From Aurelia coerulea (Eukaryota > Cnidaria > Scyphozoa > Semaeostomeae > Ulmaridae), in the NCBI GenBank assembly GCA_039566865.1, contig CM076949.1:8037501-8101500 (forward strand): a DNA stretch of 64,000 nucleotides, in the 5' to 3' direction. Shown here in pieces: positions 33,874-45,130 of the stretch. Position 1 is the stretch's first letter, and each line of letters starts with the position of its first letter. Below the pieces are notes generated by a model. That model worked only from the letters and a program-made list of their open reading frames with translations. It did no database searches and was not told where the DNA came from. Made by a program: the position numbers and the translations under genes.

Positions 33874-35539
33874 CAGGGGCGGACTGGCCAGTCGGGCTAC
33901 CGGGCTGGGGCCCGAAGGGCCCCCATCAACCAGGGCCCTTTTGGGCCCCTTCTATGCTTCAAAATGTACTCTCAGATGGCCGTTTTTGGCTTAAATTTAT
34001 ACAAGCTGCAAAGCAACCAAATGAAATCAATGAATTGAAAATGGTTATGAAGGGCCCTGTAATAATTCTTTCAACAGTGAATTTTTGTTTATCTGGCATT
34101 AACAAATGTCCAAAAAGTGCAACTGGGCCCCGATGAACTGAGTGACTTCCGACTGGCAGGCGAAAAGGTTCTGGGAAATCTGCAAATGTAGAAACTGGGT
34201 GCCTCAGGCCTAAGGGATCCGATAGAGACATGATCGAGGTTCGAGGAACATTGTAATAAACAGGGGCCCTTCTCGCTTAACCTCTGGATCCTCTGGCCCT
34301 TGCCAGCATGTTCACTTTAAACGACACTTTTCCCTCAACTCGATATACAGCGATCTAAGAGGCCCTATTATTATTTGCAATGATAATTTTCAGATATGGA
34401 ATAAAAAATTACCACTTTATCTTTATAGAGCAAAGATGAATAAGGAAAGAATGATAGAGATGATAGATAAAAGAAAATTTAATAGATGACTTGACAAAAA
34501 AGTTGCTTTTAGGTGGTTTTCAAGTTCTGCTTTCAAGAACTTCTCAAAGGAGAGCTTTTTGTCCACAGGAATCCTTTCCTTCAGCAAAAAGGTAAAATTT
34601 TCATGAAAAATTTCAATGATCTGAAGTACTTTTCGTCGAAAATTCTTTTTTGGCAATGGCGTGGCAACGGATGGGGTTGGGGGAGCATTTACGCTCCCTT
34701 CTGTGAAACTTTTTAAGAAACGAGGAGAGAGTAGTTGGGAATAAGGAAACAACTTTTCTGAGAAATGTAGCAAAGTCTTCAGGAGCGTCGTTCTAAGCCA
34801 AAGTGAAGGATGGTGTTTTCAAACATTTTCCTATAGACAAATCATCCTAAGATTGTCAAGGCTTCCATTTTGGCAGCAAGCAAACTGGGTAGAGAAACGT
34901 TCTGCGACAAAAGTAAAAGTGTTTGCGCAAAAATAGTCTGAAGGTCATTCATAGAAAACTCTGACAAAGTTATGAAATTTCCAATGAAGACAGGTATTCT
35001 AAGCCAAAGAAACTGATCTTTGATCTGAAAGTTTCCTACGGGATGCTGATTTACAAAAACGATTGTAACAAAATGATCAAAAGTCTATTTTAGCGCCAGG
35101 TAAAATGGGATCTGTAGAAGTGTTCTAAGCCAAAGTAGTGGTCATGTCCTCAAAAATTTTCCAGGGGGCTTCGCCCCCAGACCCCATCGTTTTGATGCAT
35201 TCCAATTTCGCCATATGGCCAAGCCACTGTGCAAGTTCCCGCAAGGGGTTGTAGCTCGCTGTTCTCGTTTTCAACATGCTCATAGGTCGTTATCAAGAAT
35301 TGCACTAACTTGAATGATAGCTTGAGAATGAAGATAGTAAAATGCAGCGCATCGATAAAGCATTCAAATTACAGAAATGATCTCAATTTTAAGCCAATCT
35401 AAGGAGCGTGTTGGCAAAATTTTTTTGAGGGAGTACCCTGGACCCCCCAAAATTTTCGGCTCGCTTCGCTCGCCTTTGGTCCTGGGCCCCTTTATGTCTG
35501 AATCGCCCGGGCCCTACTTATGCTGCCAGTCCGCCCCTG
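33874..35539. mobile_element. Non-autonomous hAT element, 8-bp TSD GCGATCTA
   Basis: Ends CAGGGGCGGACTGGC and inverted GCCAGTCCGCCCCTG with perfect flanking GCGATCTA at 33866-33873 and 35540-35547. The interior repeats TTCTAAGCCAAAG segments (34792, 34989, 35127) and the hairpin GGGGGCTTCGCCCCC (35165), as in 12379-13679 and 44088-45130. No transposase recognised. Confidence 0.9.
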
Positions 35540-35576
35540 GCGATCTATATGCCCCGCCATATGGGACAAAAGTCTA

Positions 35577-35815
35577 ATATCAAAAATATATGATGTGATT
35601 GTCAATATATTGCTAAAGTCAAATATAAATATGGGACAAAGGCCTAATATCAAAAATATATGATGTGATTGTCAATATATTGCTAAAGTCAAATATAAAT
35701 ATGGGACAAAAGTCTGATATCAAAAATTTAAAATATTTCAAATATATAAGGTCTAAACTTTGTTTGCAAATATATAAGGTCTAAACTTTGTTTGCAAATA
35801 TATAAGGTCTAAGCG
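35577..35815. repeat. Tandem repeats at outer part of palindrome left arm
   Basis: Two ~62-bp units start near GGGACAAAAGTCTAATATCA (the second has GGCC in place of AGTC), then about three 28-bp units CAAATATATAAGGTCTAAAC. The mirrored set is at 37741-37935. Confidence 0.8.
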
Positions 35816-35823
35816 CGAACGAA

Positions 35824-36177
35824 ATGCGCAGTAACATTTCCCGCCAAATTTGTCTTGTTTTACACGAAGTAACACATACGCAACATTGCACTTTACACAA
35901 AATGGCTTCGAGGAACGACAGGAACCTTGACGAGTTGGTTGGGAATATTATTTCCCATCCTTCTTTTCAGGAAACCCTCAATACTGTATTTAGGGCTTTG
36001 CCTTCCACTGGTACCACTGATGAAGTAGCAACAGTTCGTCCTGGAACTTCTAGCCCAACGGGCACAACAAGACCCATATCAAATGGCCGCCAGCAACACT
36101 ATAATGTCCACAGAACAACATTCAGATTCAGCTCCAGAACAAGATTCAGATTCAGAACAAGATTCGCAATTATCTAA
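35824..36177 (+). CDS. Unrecognised ORF in left palindrome arm
   Basis: 117 codons from ATG at 35824; an internal Met at 35902 starts MASRNDRNLDELVGNIISHP followed by SFQETLNTVFRALP. A frame change near 36060 leads to an overlapping frame with MAASNTIMSTEQHSDSAPEQ and a DSDSEQDSQLSNKSSN acidic/serine-rich stretch (36083-36298). It has no transmembrane segment or known catalytic motif. The mirrored copy confirms the sequence. It may be the start of a gag-like or transposon protein, but I do not recognise it. Confidence 0.4.
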   Translation: MRSNISRQICLVLHEVTHTQHCTLHKMASRNDRNLDELVGNIISHPSFQETLNTVFRALPSTGTTDEVATVRPGTSSPTGTTRPISNGRQQHYNVHRTTFRFSSRTRFRFRTRFAII

Positions 36178-36298
36178 CAAATCATCTAATAAAGTTTTAA
36201 CGCAAACACATATTAGAAAAATGAAAAAAGAAGATCATAGATTTGACTATGCTCTATTTAATGGTGATTTTTGCCAATTTTTATCGTGCGGGGGTTAG
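36083..36298 (+). CDS. Overlapping serine/acidic-rich ORF in left arm
   Basis: 71 codons; acidic/Ser-rich start, then KVLTQTHIRKMKKEDHRFDY and ALFNGDFCQFLSCGG. The second half is repeated in the next module downstream (36385-36500), where it is broken. It matches the minus-strand frame at 37524-37267, where the acidic tract reads DPEQ for DSEQ. It may continue the 35824 ORF by a frameshift. Confidence 0.35.
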   Translation: MAASNTIMSTEQHSDSAPEQDSDSEQDSQLSNKSSNKVLTQTHIRKMKKEDHRFDYALFNGDFCQFLSCGG

Positions 36299-36858
36299 GC
36301 TGGAAAACGAGGAATAGGCCGGGTGGGCCTGGTCAAAGTCAGCAAAAGTCGATATTCACGCATAATCAAAGACAACCCTCTCTGTAGAAATCATCTAATA
36401 AAGTTTTAACGCAAACACATATTAGAAAAATAAAAAAAAGATCATAGATTTGACTATGCTCTATTTAATGGTGATTTTTGCCATATTCTATCGTGCGGGG
36501 GTTGGGCTGGAAAACGAGGAATAGGCCGTAATTTCGCATAAAAAAGAACTGTCCCTCGATGGTTATTGGATGATTTCTACAGAGAGGGTTGTCTTTGATT
36601 ATGTGTGAATATCGACTTTTGCTGACTTTGACCAGGCCCGCCCGGCCTATTCCTCGTTTTTCAGCCTATTCCCCGCACGATAAAAATTGGCAAAAATCAC
36701 CATTAAATAGAGCATTGTCAAATCTATGATCTTCATTTTTCATTTTTCTAATATGTGTTTGCGTTAAAACTTTATTAGATGATTTCTACAGAGAGGGTTG
36801 TCATTGATTATGCGTGAATATCGACTTTTGCTGACTTTGACCAGGCCCGCCCGGCCTA

Positions 36859-37248
36859 CACGTTTTTTCTTTTATAAGAAACTTGGATAGGCCCATAGTA
36901 CTAAAAGTTTCTTAATTTCACGTAAAAATTTCAGCTTTTTAGAACTAAAAGTTTCTTAATTTGTTTCTTATTCTTTGGATGCATGTAGTTTCTACCACTG
37001 CCACGAATTCGTTTCTTGACAGACAGCACAATTTTTAGCAAGAAAGAGAGTTTAGTTGACTCAAAACATAATTTATCATGAATACTTGTAAAAAAATTAA
37101 AGCTTAGTGACATTTTTCCCATGATTTCCTTGCACTTGGCTTTAAAAGTTCCTTAGCAATTCTCCAGCATAGTACTAGAGTTTCTTAAATTTTTCGCCAT
37201 CCTAGTACTAGTTTCTTATAAACCAGTTTCTTATATAAAAAAAACGTG
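36859..37248. mobile_element. TA-flanked MITE inside right palindrome arm
   Basis: 390 bp with ends CACGTTTTTTCTTTTATAAG and inverted (ATATAAAAAAAACGTG), TA at 36857-36858 and 37249-37250. Removing it rejoins CGGCC-TA-TTCCTCG exactly as in the opposite arm, so the insertion postdates the palindrome. A second copy is at 63088-63509. Interior has AGTACTA and AAGTTTCTTAA motifs. Confidence 0.9.
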
Positions 37249-37266
37249 TATTCCTCGTTTTCCAGC

Positions 37267-37524
37267 CTATTCCCCGCACGATAAAAATTGGCAAAAATCA
37301 CCATTAAATAGAGCATAGTCAAATCTATGATCTTCTTTTTTCATTTTTCTAATATGTGTTTGCGTTAAAACTTTATTAGATGATTTGTTAGATAATTGCG
37401 AATCTTGTTCTGGATCTGAATCTTGTTCTGGAGCTGAATCTGAATGTTGTTCTGTGGACATTATAGTGTTGCTGGCGGCCATTTGATATGGGTCTTGCTG
37501 TGCCCGTTGGGCTAGAAGTTCCAA
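37267..37524 (-). CDS. Mirrored serine/acidic-rich ORF in right arm
   Basis: 85 codons on the minus strand, MELLAQRAQQDPYQMAASNT and onward, then the same text as 36083-36298 apart from a Ser to Pro change. The companion MASRNDRN frame is at 37731-37537 and ends early after RALP because 12 or so bases are missing relative to the left arm. Confidence 0.35.
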   Translation of the reverse strand: MELLAQRAQQDPYQMAASNTIMSTEQHSDSAPEQDSDPEQDSQLSNKSSNKVLTQTHIRKMKKEDHRFDYALFNGDFCQFLSCGE

Positions 37525-37536
37525 GACGAACTGTTG

Positions 37537-37731
37537 CTACTTCATCAGTGGTGGCAAAGCCCTAAATACAGTATTGAGGGTTTCCTGAAAAGAAGGATGG
37601 GAAATAATATTCCCAACCAACTCGTCAAGGTTCCTGTCGTTCCTCGAAGCCATTTTGTGTAAAGTGCAATGTTGCGTATGTGTTACTTCGTGTAAAACAA
37701 GACAAATTTGGCGGGAAATGTTACTGCGCAT
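37537..37731 (-). pseudogene. Mirrored copy of palindrome ORF, shortened
   Basis: 64 codons identical to the start of the 35824 ORF up to RALP, then PLMK and stop. The frame difference from the left arm arises at a small indel near 37550. Confidence 0.35.
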
Positions 37732-38383
37732 TTCGTTCGCGCTTAGACCTTATATATTTGCAAACAAAGTTCAAACCTTATATATTTGCAAACAAAGTTC
37801 AGACGTTATATATTTGCAAACAAAGTTTAGACCTTATATATTTGAAATATTTTAAATTTTTGATATCAGGCTTTTGTCCCATATTTATATTTGACTTTAG
37901 CAATATATTGACAATCACATCATATATTTTTGATATTAGACTTTTGTCCCATATGGCGGGGCATAGATCTATTTTTCAGTGCTTTTGAGGTCCTTTTTTC
38001 GAAATTTCCCATGAAAAACAAATAGTAGATTCTTCAAAATAGGGGCGTTTTGCAACGATCTAAAGGGTGTGGTCACAGAAAGTTTTCCCGGGGCAAGCCC
38101 CCGGACCCCCCGCTTTCCTCCCTCCTTGTGCATCTAGCTTCAGCCTCACCTCCCAACACCAATCATGTCTCCACAACAGCCTCACATCCAACAAGAATCG
38201 CCTCTTAACAGGACTGCTGTGCCCTTTGAAAAATTCTTCGCTATTATGGAACTTTTATGTGATAAAAGTTCTGAGACATTTTGCCACTTTTTATAAGTTA
38301 TATTCCTGCTCAATTTTTGTCGGAAAAATGTCTCTTTGTCGGAAAATTCTGACCCCTAAAATTATGCTCCCACGACGCCACTG

Positions 38384-38790
38384 ATCTTTTTAGTAACACA
38401 AAAAACTGATCCGAGTTGAGTTTGCGTGCTAATCAGTCAATTGGGTATTGCTCGTGTGAAAGCTGTATGTAATATCTCATCCAGTCAGCATTGTTGCTTG
38501 TCCTTGCCCGGGTGTCCTTGTGTTTCCGTTAACTTGAGCATGATATGAATCATGCCCGACATGCCGCATTAATAGATAGGCCTAAACGCTAAAGCTATCT
38601 ACGTAGTAATAAATAAAGGGCTGCTGGAGGCTCTGCATTTGCATTTTCAAATCAAAGCTTCCTTTGGAGCAACTTACCCTCTCTATCGTGGACCCAAATC
38701 CATTTCAGATCATAAGGACTGTATGGAGAACGGAGGCAAGGAAATTAGCGTTCATCTTTGTGCTTCCGGGTCTTCCTCGTCGCTTTTCTC
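38384..38790. other. No feature recognised
   Basis: Short non-coding interval between two large repeat elements. Confidence 0.35.
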
Positions 38791-39349
38791 ACAGGTGTAA
38801 AAGATTTGTAATCTTCCATGAAATCTGTTGTGAAATACAACATGAAATACGACAACTGGTGAAATTGGCCATGAAATCGGCCATGATAAATACTCCGTGA
38901 AATCCTCCAGATGAGTGGAAGATTATGCACCCGTTGAAATTGGCCACTTAGGTGAAATTGGCCATAAAATGCACCATGAAATGGGCTGTATAATCTGCCA
39001 TGTAATACACCATGAAATCGTCCGTGTAATGCTCCATAAAATACGCCATGAAATCGTCCATGCAATGCTCCATGAAATGCAACATTAGGTCAGGCAGTAG
39101 TCCCCATATTGGGTTGCTGTGAAATGCAACGTGAAATACGACAGCTGTTGTAATTGGCCAAAGAATCTGCCACACGAAGTACGCTACTTTAGACAAGAAA
39201 GAGACAACTGCAATTATGAGACTTTGACTATGTTTCAGCATATCATCATTCAAACAAATTCAGTATACAAACTTAATACAGATTATTCAAAACAAATTAA
39301 GATATCTGCCAAATAATCTAATGTTTTGCTCGACTCTGAGGGACTCTCA

Positions 39350-39640
39350 ACAGGTGTATCACTCTTCTGTAAAGGCACACAAGATGTTTAAAACAATATA
39401 CTTTAAATGGATTGAAAACAAACAGGTTTTCGCTAAAGGTGTGCGAAATTTTTACAGAGGTATAGGCCCCTCAACAATAGCGCTAAATGATATTGCAGAG
39501 GGGCATATTACTCCATAAAACTCTCATACACCTTTGGCAAAAAATCCTTCTATTTTCTAGAAAAATCAGCAACAAATCCTATCGTTTAAAAAAATCTTGT
39601 ACACCATTTCAGAAGAGTGATGCAAGGCTCGCCCCTCTAT
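39350..39640. repeat. Imperfect foldback
   Basis: GTATCACTCTTCTG with ACACAAGATG at 39355-39390 is mirrored at 39597-39622 (CATTTCAGAAGAGTGATGC); inner arms around AAAGGTGTG also pair. Arms are diverged. Confidence 0.5.
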
Positions 39641-40344
39641 TTCACTGATAATTTTAAACATAGAGATTGTGAAAATGTTCTCTTTCAGAAATTGTTTGTC
39701 TCTGTCTTGCCTTATCATCACAACCAGCTGTCAGTAAGAGCTCACTCTTCATCAGATATAGGATGATGCTGTTTGATATCCACTGTCTCTTTTCAGTTGT
39801 GTCATGACTATGATTATGTGAACCTGAAAGAAAAATAAATATACTATAAATGTGGTGCATATCCAAGGTACATGCAAGGCACTATCAAAAGTGAAACAGA
39901 AGAAAAGTGGGCGCTAATGCAGTTCCACACACTGTCCCTATACGGTCTTGTGCCTATACGTATATACTGATCCTAACTGAACCCTGTTTTATATATAACT
40001 TGAAAGATAATATCAACACACCTACCTACCTCATCATTACTCTATCAGGAATCTGCCCGGCAGTTTAGGCCATCATCTTTCCAAATCTTGTTCCGCGTCT
40101 TGTTCTCCCACTTTTGATGTGTCCTAGTGGTTCTTCTGAGCTCAAAAACTTATAGACTGTTGTTCCAATCTATCTTACACTATGAATAATGTCATGATCA
40201 ATTTTTTTGAGAATGAGAAGTATCCCAAGAACTCAAGTTACTTACTTAGGCCATCAAAGTTGTGACTCAAAAACAGACTTCAATTTCAAGCAAGTCCAAC
40301 GCTATTCAACTGCCAATTTGTCAACTGTCATTTCCTTTATGTTA

Positions 40345-40458
40345 TCCAATCAAAATACAGCATTTGAATTTTTATTGTGCAAGATTTTATTCCCTATTGT
40401 TGATCTGGCCAATCAGACATCAAAATAAACCATTTGAATTTTATTGTGCAAGATATTA
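40345..40458. repeat. Direct repeat, two ~50-bp units
   Basis: CATTTGAATTTTTATTGTGC AAGAT occurs at 40361 and again at 40430, each preceded by AATCA...ATCAAAATA. Confidence 0.6.
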
Positions 40459-42029
40459 GCCAGAACAAACAGACACCGAATACTCGTGTGGCTAATCAAA
40501 ATTACAGTTTCTCCAAAGGGATTCAGAGGGATTCAAATAAATAATGCTATTTCACACCTCTCACTATGATGAATCAATTAATATGCACAGGCACGCGCCC
40601 AAACGTTCGTTTGGAAGCTTTGGAAGCGATCGATCGCGCGCCGGATAATAAAATTTTTCCCTCGAAGAGAGCGATGTCAGATTCGGGAATTCACCCTGGA
40701 AAACTGTGTGGGCAAATTAATTTTCGGTTTCAAACATACCTTGTACCTCCCTGATACTGATTTTAATGGATGGATGCAGTTGAGTTACTTTATTTGCTCA
40801 TTCCACCGAAGGTTAAGTTCACCGTACTTTTAGGCCGGTTTAGGCCATCTTCTTCTGAGAAAAAAAATTGGCTTAAATGCCAGACTTCTCGAGCAGGTTG
40901 AAGTCTAAATACATCTTGATGTCACAAAACATTTGAAAACCACTTCCTTTAATTCAATTTGCTCAACTTAAAATGTGAAATGAATATTTGTTTAGAGTTT
41001 AAGCCAAATTTGGGGGAGGGGATTACCCCATAAATTCTCGAGAAATATGACATATACCTTTGTTGCCCTTTGCTATATTTCTTTCGCGTGAGCGTTCGGT
41101 CGCGGGCCTTAATTTCTGAACGTGGATGCCCCGATTGACTACAATTCTACTTTGAGTTCAACATGTATTTGTAGAAATCTAAAAGAACCAGAATAAGAAA
41201 CTTTTAGCCTAGAAATCCTTTGTTGGAAACATTTTTTAAGCCAGAATTCTTTTAGTACAGGAATGTTCAATGTTCCTCGTGAGACAGAAAATATTGAGAC
41301 ATTTGGTGGCTGTTTACTGTCCAAGTAAGTTATTTAGTTCCTGGACAAAAATGCATCCTGTCTCAGATCTCCAAACAATATAAGAAATATTGTCTCTCTG
41401 TTAAGTCTCTTCTTGCAAAAATTTCTGCTCTTTTAAGGGCCTCGACAACATTTTAGAAAATAGTGTCCAAATAAAAAAAGATGTTTTGTTTTTAATTCAT
41501 ATCTTCCACACTAATTTGTCATGAAAAAATGCTAAAAAGATACTCTTGCAGCCTCTCGCCTCTTATAGCCAGCTGTTGAATGTCACGAAGAATGAAATCG
41601 GCCAGTGTTGAATTTCATAGAGGATGTCACATTGTGGCGAATTTCAAGGCCAATTTCACCTCACTTAAAACATGCGATAAACCGAACATCAAAAATGTGG
41701 ACGATGCCAAACACCATGAAATCGTCCACTTGATGTATTTCACAGTTACTTCAATGTTGGACGATGTCAACGGTCATGCAATCGTCCACACATGGCGTAT
41801 TTTACACAGAATTAAAAGATGGACGATTTCATCCCTAATGACATCGGCCATCTGTGGAGTATTTCATAGAGTATTACATGAGCCAAGAGAGCGTTGAATT
41901 TCATGAAATGTGAAATCGGCCAGTTGTGTTGAATTTCATAGCGAATGTCATACATCGGCCAATTTCACACGGTGGCGTATTTCACCTCCTTTACACCTGT
42001 GTGTGTTTGTTGTCTGGAAACTACATATC

Positions 42030-42064
42030 ACAACAACAACAGCAATGACAACAACAACAACAAT
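42030..42064. repeat. (CAA)n microsatellite
   Basis: Interrupted ACAACAACA tract just right of the large element end. Confidence 0.7.
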
Positions 42065-42789
42065 ATATTTGTTTGCTCAAACTGTAGTCATACAGTAGCC
42101 GAATTCTATCTTCAAAATCAGTCCAGAAAATTGACAGCAGACAGAATACAGGAACGCGCGCTAAGATTTCTGTACAATGATCATAAAAGCTCCTATGATC
42201 TTCTTATGAGGTCAAAAAGATGCACAATGCAAGTTGCTCGTCAGAGAACCCTCTGTGTTGAAATTAAGACAATAAAAAACTTGAACCCATCTTTTACTTT
42301 TATGCATAGGGTGCCGGCGGTGGTAATCGGACACCTAAATATTTTCATAAGAAACTTTAATCAAAGACAAAAACCGAAAATACCAGGTGAATGGACAGGT
42401 ATTTGGACATTTTTCCCGAAATGTTTTGGTTTTTTACTTTGCCTGCTTTTCCTTGACAACGATGTTTTTGAGACTGATGATCTTGGCGGTGGTTTTCGGA
42501 CAGTGGCGGTGGTTTTCGGACAGTGAGTTGCACAATGCAGAATGTGCCAAGAAAATTATTTTTCTGTTTATACTTGGCAAGTAGTCCGTCTATAAACTCT
42601 TTTGCTTCATTTTTCTTGCTTTTTTTCTATCCTTGAATGCGAAAACAATGGTTCGACTGTTGGTTCTCGTAATGGCATTCCAGAGCACTCTCGGTACACA
42701 CAAAACACTCTAAAAGCTAGGAGATGCGTTCGCAAAATGTTGTTTTGATCTCATTACTATTTTCGATTGATGTATGTCTAGATGTTAAG

Positions 42790-43910
42790 TAACTTGTGGA
42801 GTCCCGCAGGGATCATGCTTAGGGCCTCTACTTTTCATCATCTATATAAATGATCTCCCCCTATTTATTAAGCACTCACAAGTTAATATGTATGCCGATG
42901 ACACCAGCATATCCTTCTCCTCGAATAGTATTCCCACAACAAATGAAAAGGTTAATGAGGACCTTGAATGTCTAAACACATGGCTAGCTGGAAATAAGCT
43001 GTCACTTAACGTTGCAAAAACAAACAGCATGGTGATTGGAAGTCGCAAAAAGGTTAAGGATATTCAACAAACATCAGCTATAAAGCCGGCACTTGTTATT
43101 CGCGATGATGACATTTCAATGATAGAGCACACAAAATACTTTAGGGTACATGTGGACCAATATCTGAGTTGGGATGTTCACATAGCCGAAATGATAAAAA
43201 AGATATCAAGGGCATTAGGTATGATACGCCATGCTAAACAGTATCTCCCTTTAAGCATATTGCAGACCATGTACAAAAGTATGGTTGAGCCTTACTTCCG
43301 TTTCTGTTGCCCAGTCTGGGGTGTTTGTGGCAACACAACACTCAACAAGCTTCAGAAGCTCCAAAATCGTGCAGCTAGGATCGTGACAAACAGCCCCTAT
43401 AGATCGTATGCAGCTCCTATCATCAGGCAATTAAGGTGGCCAACGGTCAACGATCTCATTGAAACAGAAACCTTGAAAATGGTCTATAGGTCTATCAACC
43501 ATGAAGCGCCTGATTATCTTACAGGACTGTTTCAAAGGTTATCAGAAACCAGTACTAGACAGCTTCGTAATACCTGCACAGACCTTTATATACCATTGCT
43601 AAAAACCGCATGTGGCCAAAGATGCTTCTCATATAGAGGGGCCAAACTTTGGAACAAATTAAAAAGAGAAAATAAGATGGCCAGTACTTTCTCACAATTC
43701 AAATCGTCATTGAAAAATGCCAGATCCTGTACATAATCACACTTTTCCTTTTGACTTTTGATACCTATATATTAGTTTTTATCTTGATATTGTAAGTTGC
43801 TTTTTTTCTTTCTTTTAACAGGGCAGTTTGTAAATCAATTTTTGTATTATACGTTGAATACTTACCCTGTATAAATATTATAAAATGAAAATGAAATGAA
43901 ATGAGATATT
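42790..43910 (+). mobile_element. 5'-truncated CR1-like LINE, RT and tail
   Basis: Starts inside RT at GVPQGSCLGPLLFIIYINDL, then MYADDTSISF (catalytic YADD), followed by one open frame of 282 codons from the Met at 42888 to the stop at 43734-43736. It contains KLQKLQNRAARIVTNSPYRS and CFSYRGAKLWNKL, the usual C-terminal landmarks. The 3' end is a (GAAAT)n-like tail near 43880-43910. 5' truncation removes the endonuclease and RT fingers. Confidence 0.87.
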
Positions 43911-44087
43911 TATGAATGAAATGTCAAAATCTAAAAAACATTCACATCCGATCTTTGCTCATGCTCCCAAACGACAGATTTATTTGGTGTCCGAAAACCA
44001 CCGCCATGCCATGAACTTTTATGACCATTCGATAAGACATCTGCTGTCCTCCTTTCAATGAAACTGTTACAAGTCTTTGGCATAATG

Positions 44088-45130
44088 CAGGGCATTTTTA
44101 AAGGATTTTTGAGTGGTGGGGCATTTTTCAAAAGGGCCCACGCTCACCACCAGAAATTGTACAGGGTTTATAGACAGGTGCTTTAGATGTTGATATACAC
44201 TAAACAATCCAAGTATTGTTGCAAGGGCGAGTTGGGTTGTTTTCAAACATGTGTCTTGAAGGCATCTTTTTCGTTAAGGTGTGTTTTTACCAAGGACATT
44301 AGCTCAGCGGCGTGGTGAGGGTAACTAAGTGGGGGGTATTGGAATGAGAGGGTCTGGGGGCGAAGCCCCCAGGAAAATTTGTGGGGCCACGCCCTTTACT
44401 GTGGCTTAGAATGCATCTCCGAATATCATGCTTGCCACAAGCGACAAGAAAACTTTGTTATTTTTGTGACAGTTGCCCTATGAATCAGTGCAGGAGGAAA
44501 ATTTTTGAAGAAAAGATCCTTTACTTTGGCTTTGAATGCATCTCCGAATATCATGCTTGCCACAAGCGACAAGAAAACTTTGTTATTTTTGTGACAGTTG
44601 CCCTATGAATCAGTGCAGGAGGAAAATTTTTGAAAAAAAAGATCCTTTACTTTGGCTTTGAATGCATCTCCCAATATCATGCTTGCTAGTGCTAAAATGG
44701 AAGATTTGCCCCCCCCCCCCCACGCATAAGCTAAGCGAAATTAGGAATTTAGCTTCAGGATGAGGACTTTAAATCTTTGCCTTGAATCTTTGCGTTGTTT
44801 GCAATTTATTACATTTTGTAAAATGTTTTATGACATTATGATCACGCTGTTTTGATACCGACTTAACGTTTTGGATTGAGTCTTTAGGGTTCCAGGCTTA
44901 GTAGTGGAGCCATTTCACCAAAACATCATATGATGATAGAAAAGGGAATATTCTGTTTCTATTCGCCAGCCCATTTAATCACATTTGCATTATGTTCGTT
45001 CTTTGGAAAGGGCCCCACAGTGGCCTAGGCATTTGGGGTAAAAGTAGCATTTTTCTTGTCAGTGGTGGGGGAAGTCATAGGGCCTGGTGGGGCAATTCCC
45101 CCACCACTGAGTATGTTAAAAAATGCCCTG
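44088..45130. mobile_element. Non-autonomous hAT element, 8-bp TSD GCATAATG
   Basis: Ends CAGGGCATTTTTAAAGG and inverted CAGGGCATTTTTTAAC with perfect GCATAATG at 44080-44087 and 45131-45138. The interior has the GGGGGCGAAGCCCCC hairpin and a duplicated 123-bp unit (44395-44641) containing ATGCATCTCCGAATATCATG. It is related to the elements at 12379 and 33874. Confidence 0.9.
44395..44641. repeat. Tandem duplication, 2 x ~123 bp
   Basis: The unit from CTTTACTGTGGCTTAGAATG to GAAGAAAAGATC is repeated almost exactly once. It lies within the hAT element. Confidence 0.85.

Larger units (their letters stand above)
35549..37974. repeat. 2.4-kb head-to-head palindrome with ORF in each arm
   Basis: Left arm 35549-36530 and right arm 36575-37974 (the latter lengthened by a 390-bp MITE) are near-identical reverse complements from ATGCCCCGCCATATGGGAC at the outer ends to a unique spacer of about 45 bp near 36550. 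Each arm has, from outside in, a tandem AT-rich block (35577-35815), an ORF-bearing segment, and two copies of a module with GATTTGACTATGCTCTATTT and TCGTGCGGGGGTT. The family was not recognised. An inverted duplication of a single-copy element, or a giant foldback transposon, are both possible. Confidence 0.85.
33214..38383. mobile_element. Composite hAT-like element carrying nested insertions
   Basis: Outer ends CAGTGGCGTCGTGGCC (33214) and inverted CACGACGCCACTG (to 38383) are hAT-like; subterminal TTGTCGGAAAA motifs occur at both ends (33271, 33299 and 38310-38350). Flanking octamers AATCTTAT and ATCTTTTT are only loosely similar, so the duplication is not proved. Inside lie a dated hAT element (33874-35539) and a 2.4-kb palindrome (35549-37974). 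Confidence 0.55.
38791..42000. mobile_element. Large element with CATGAAATCG-type subterminal arrays
   Basis: The ends ACAGGTGTAAAAG (38791) and inverted TTTACACCTGT (41990-42000) enclose two arrays of degenerate CCATGAAATCGGCC motifs: 38815-39160 on the left, and 41580-41990 in opposite orientation on the right. Such subterminal arrays usually bind a transposase. The centre (39160-41575) has no recognised transposase. No clear target duplication. Confidence 0.55.

Noticed and set aside
38745..39065. HGRFHGVF-type repeat protein on the minus strand
   Set aside because: Translation of the CATGAAATCG subterminal array of a DNA element; no splice or start context.
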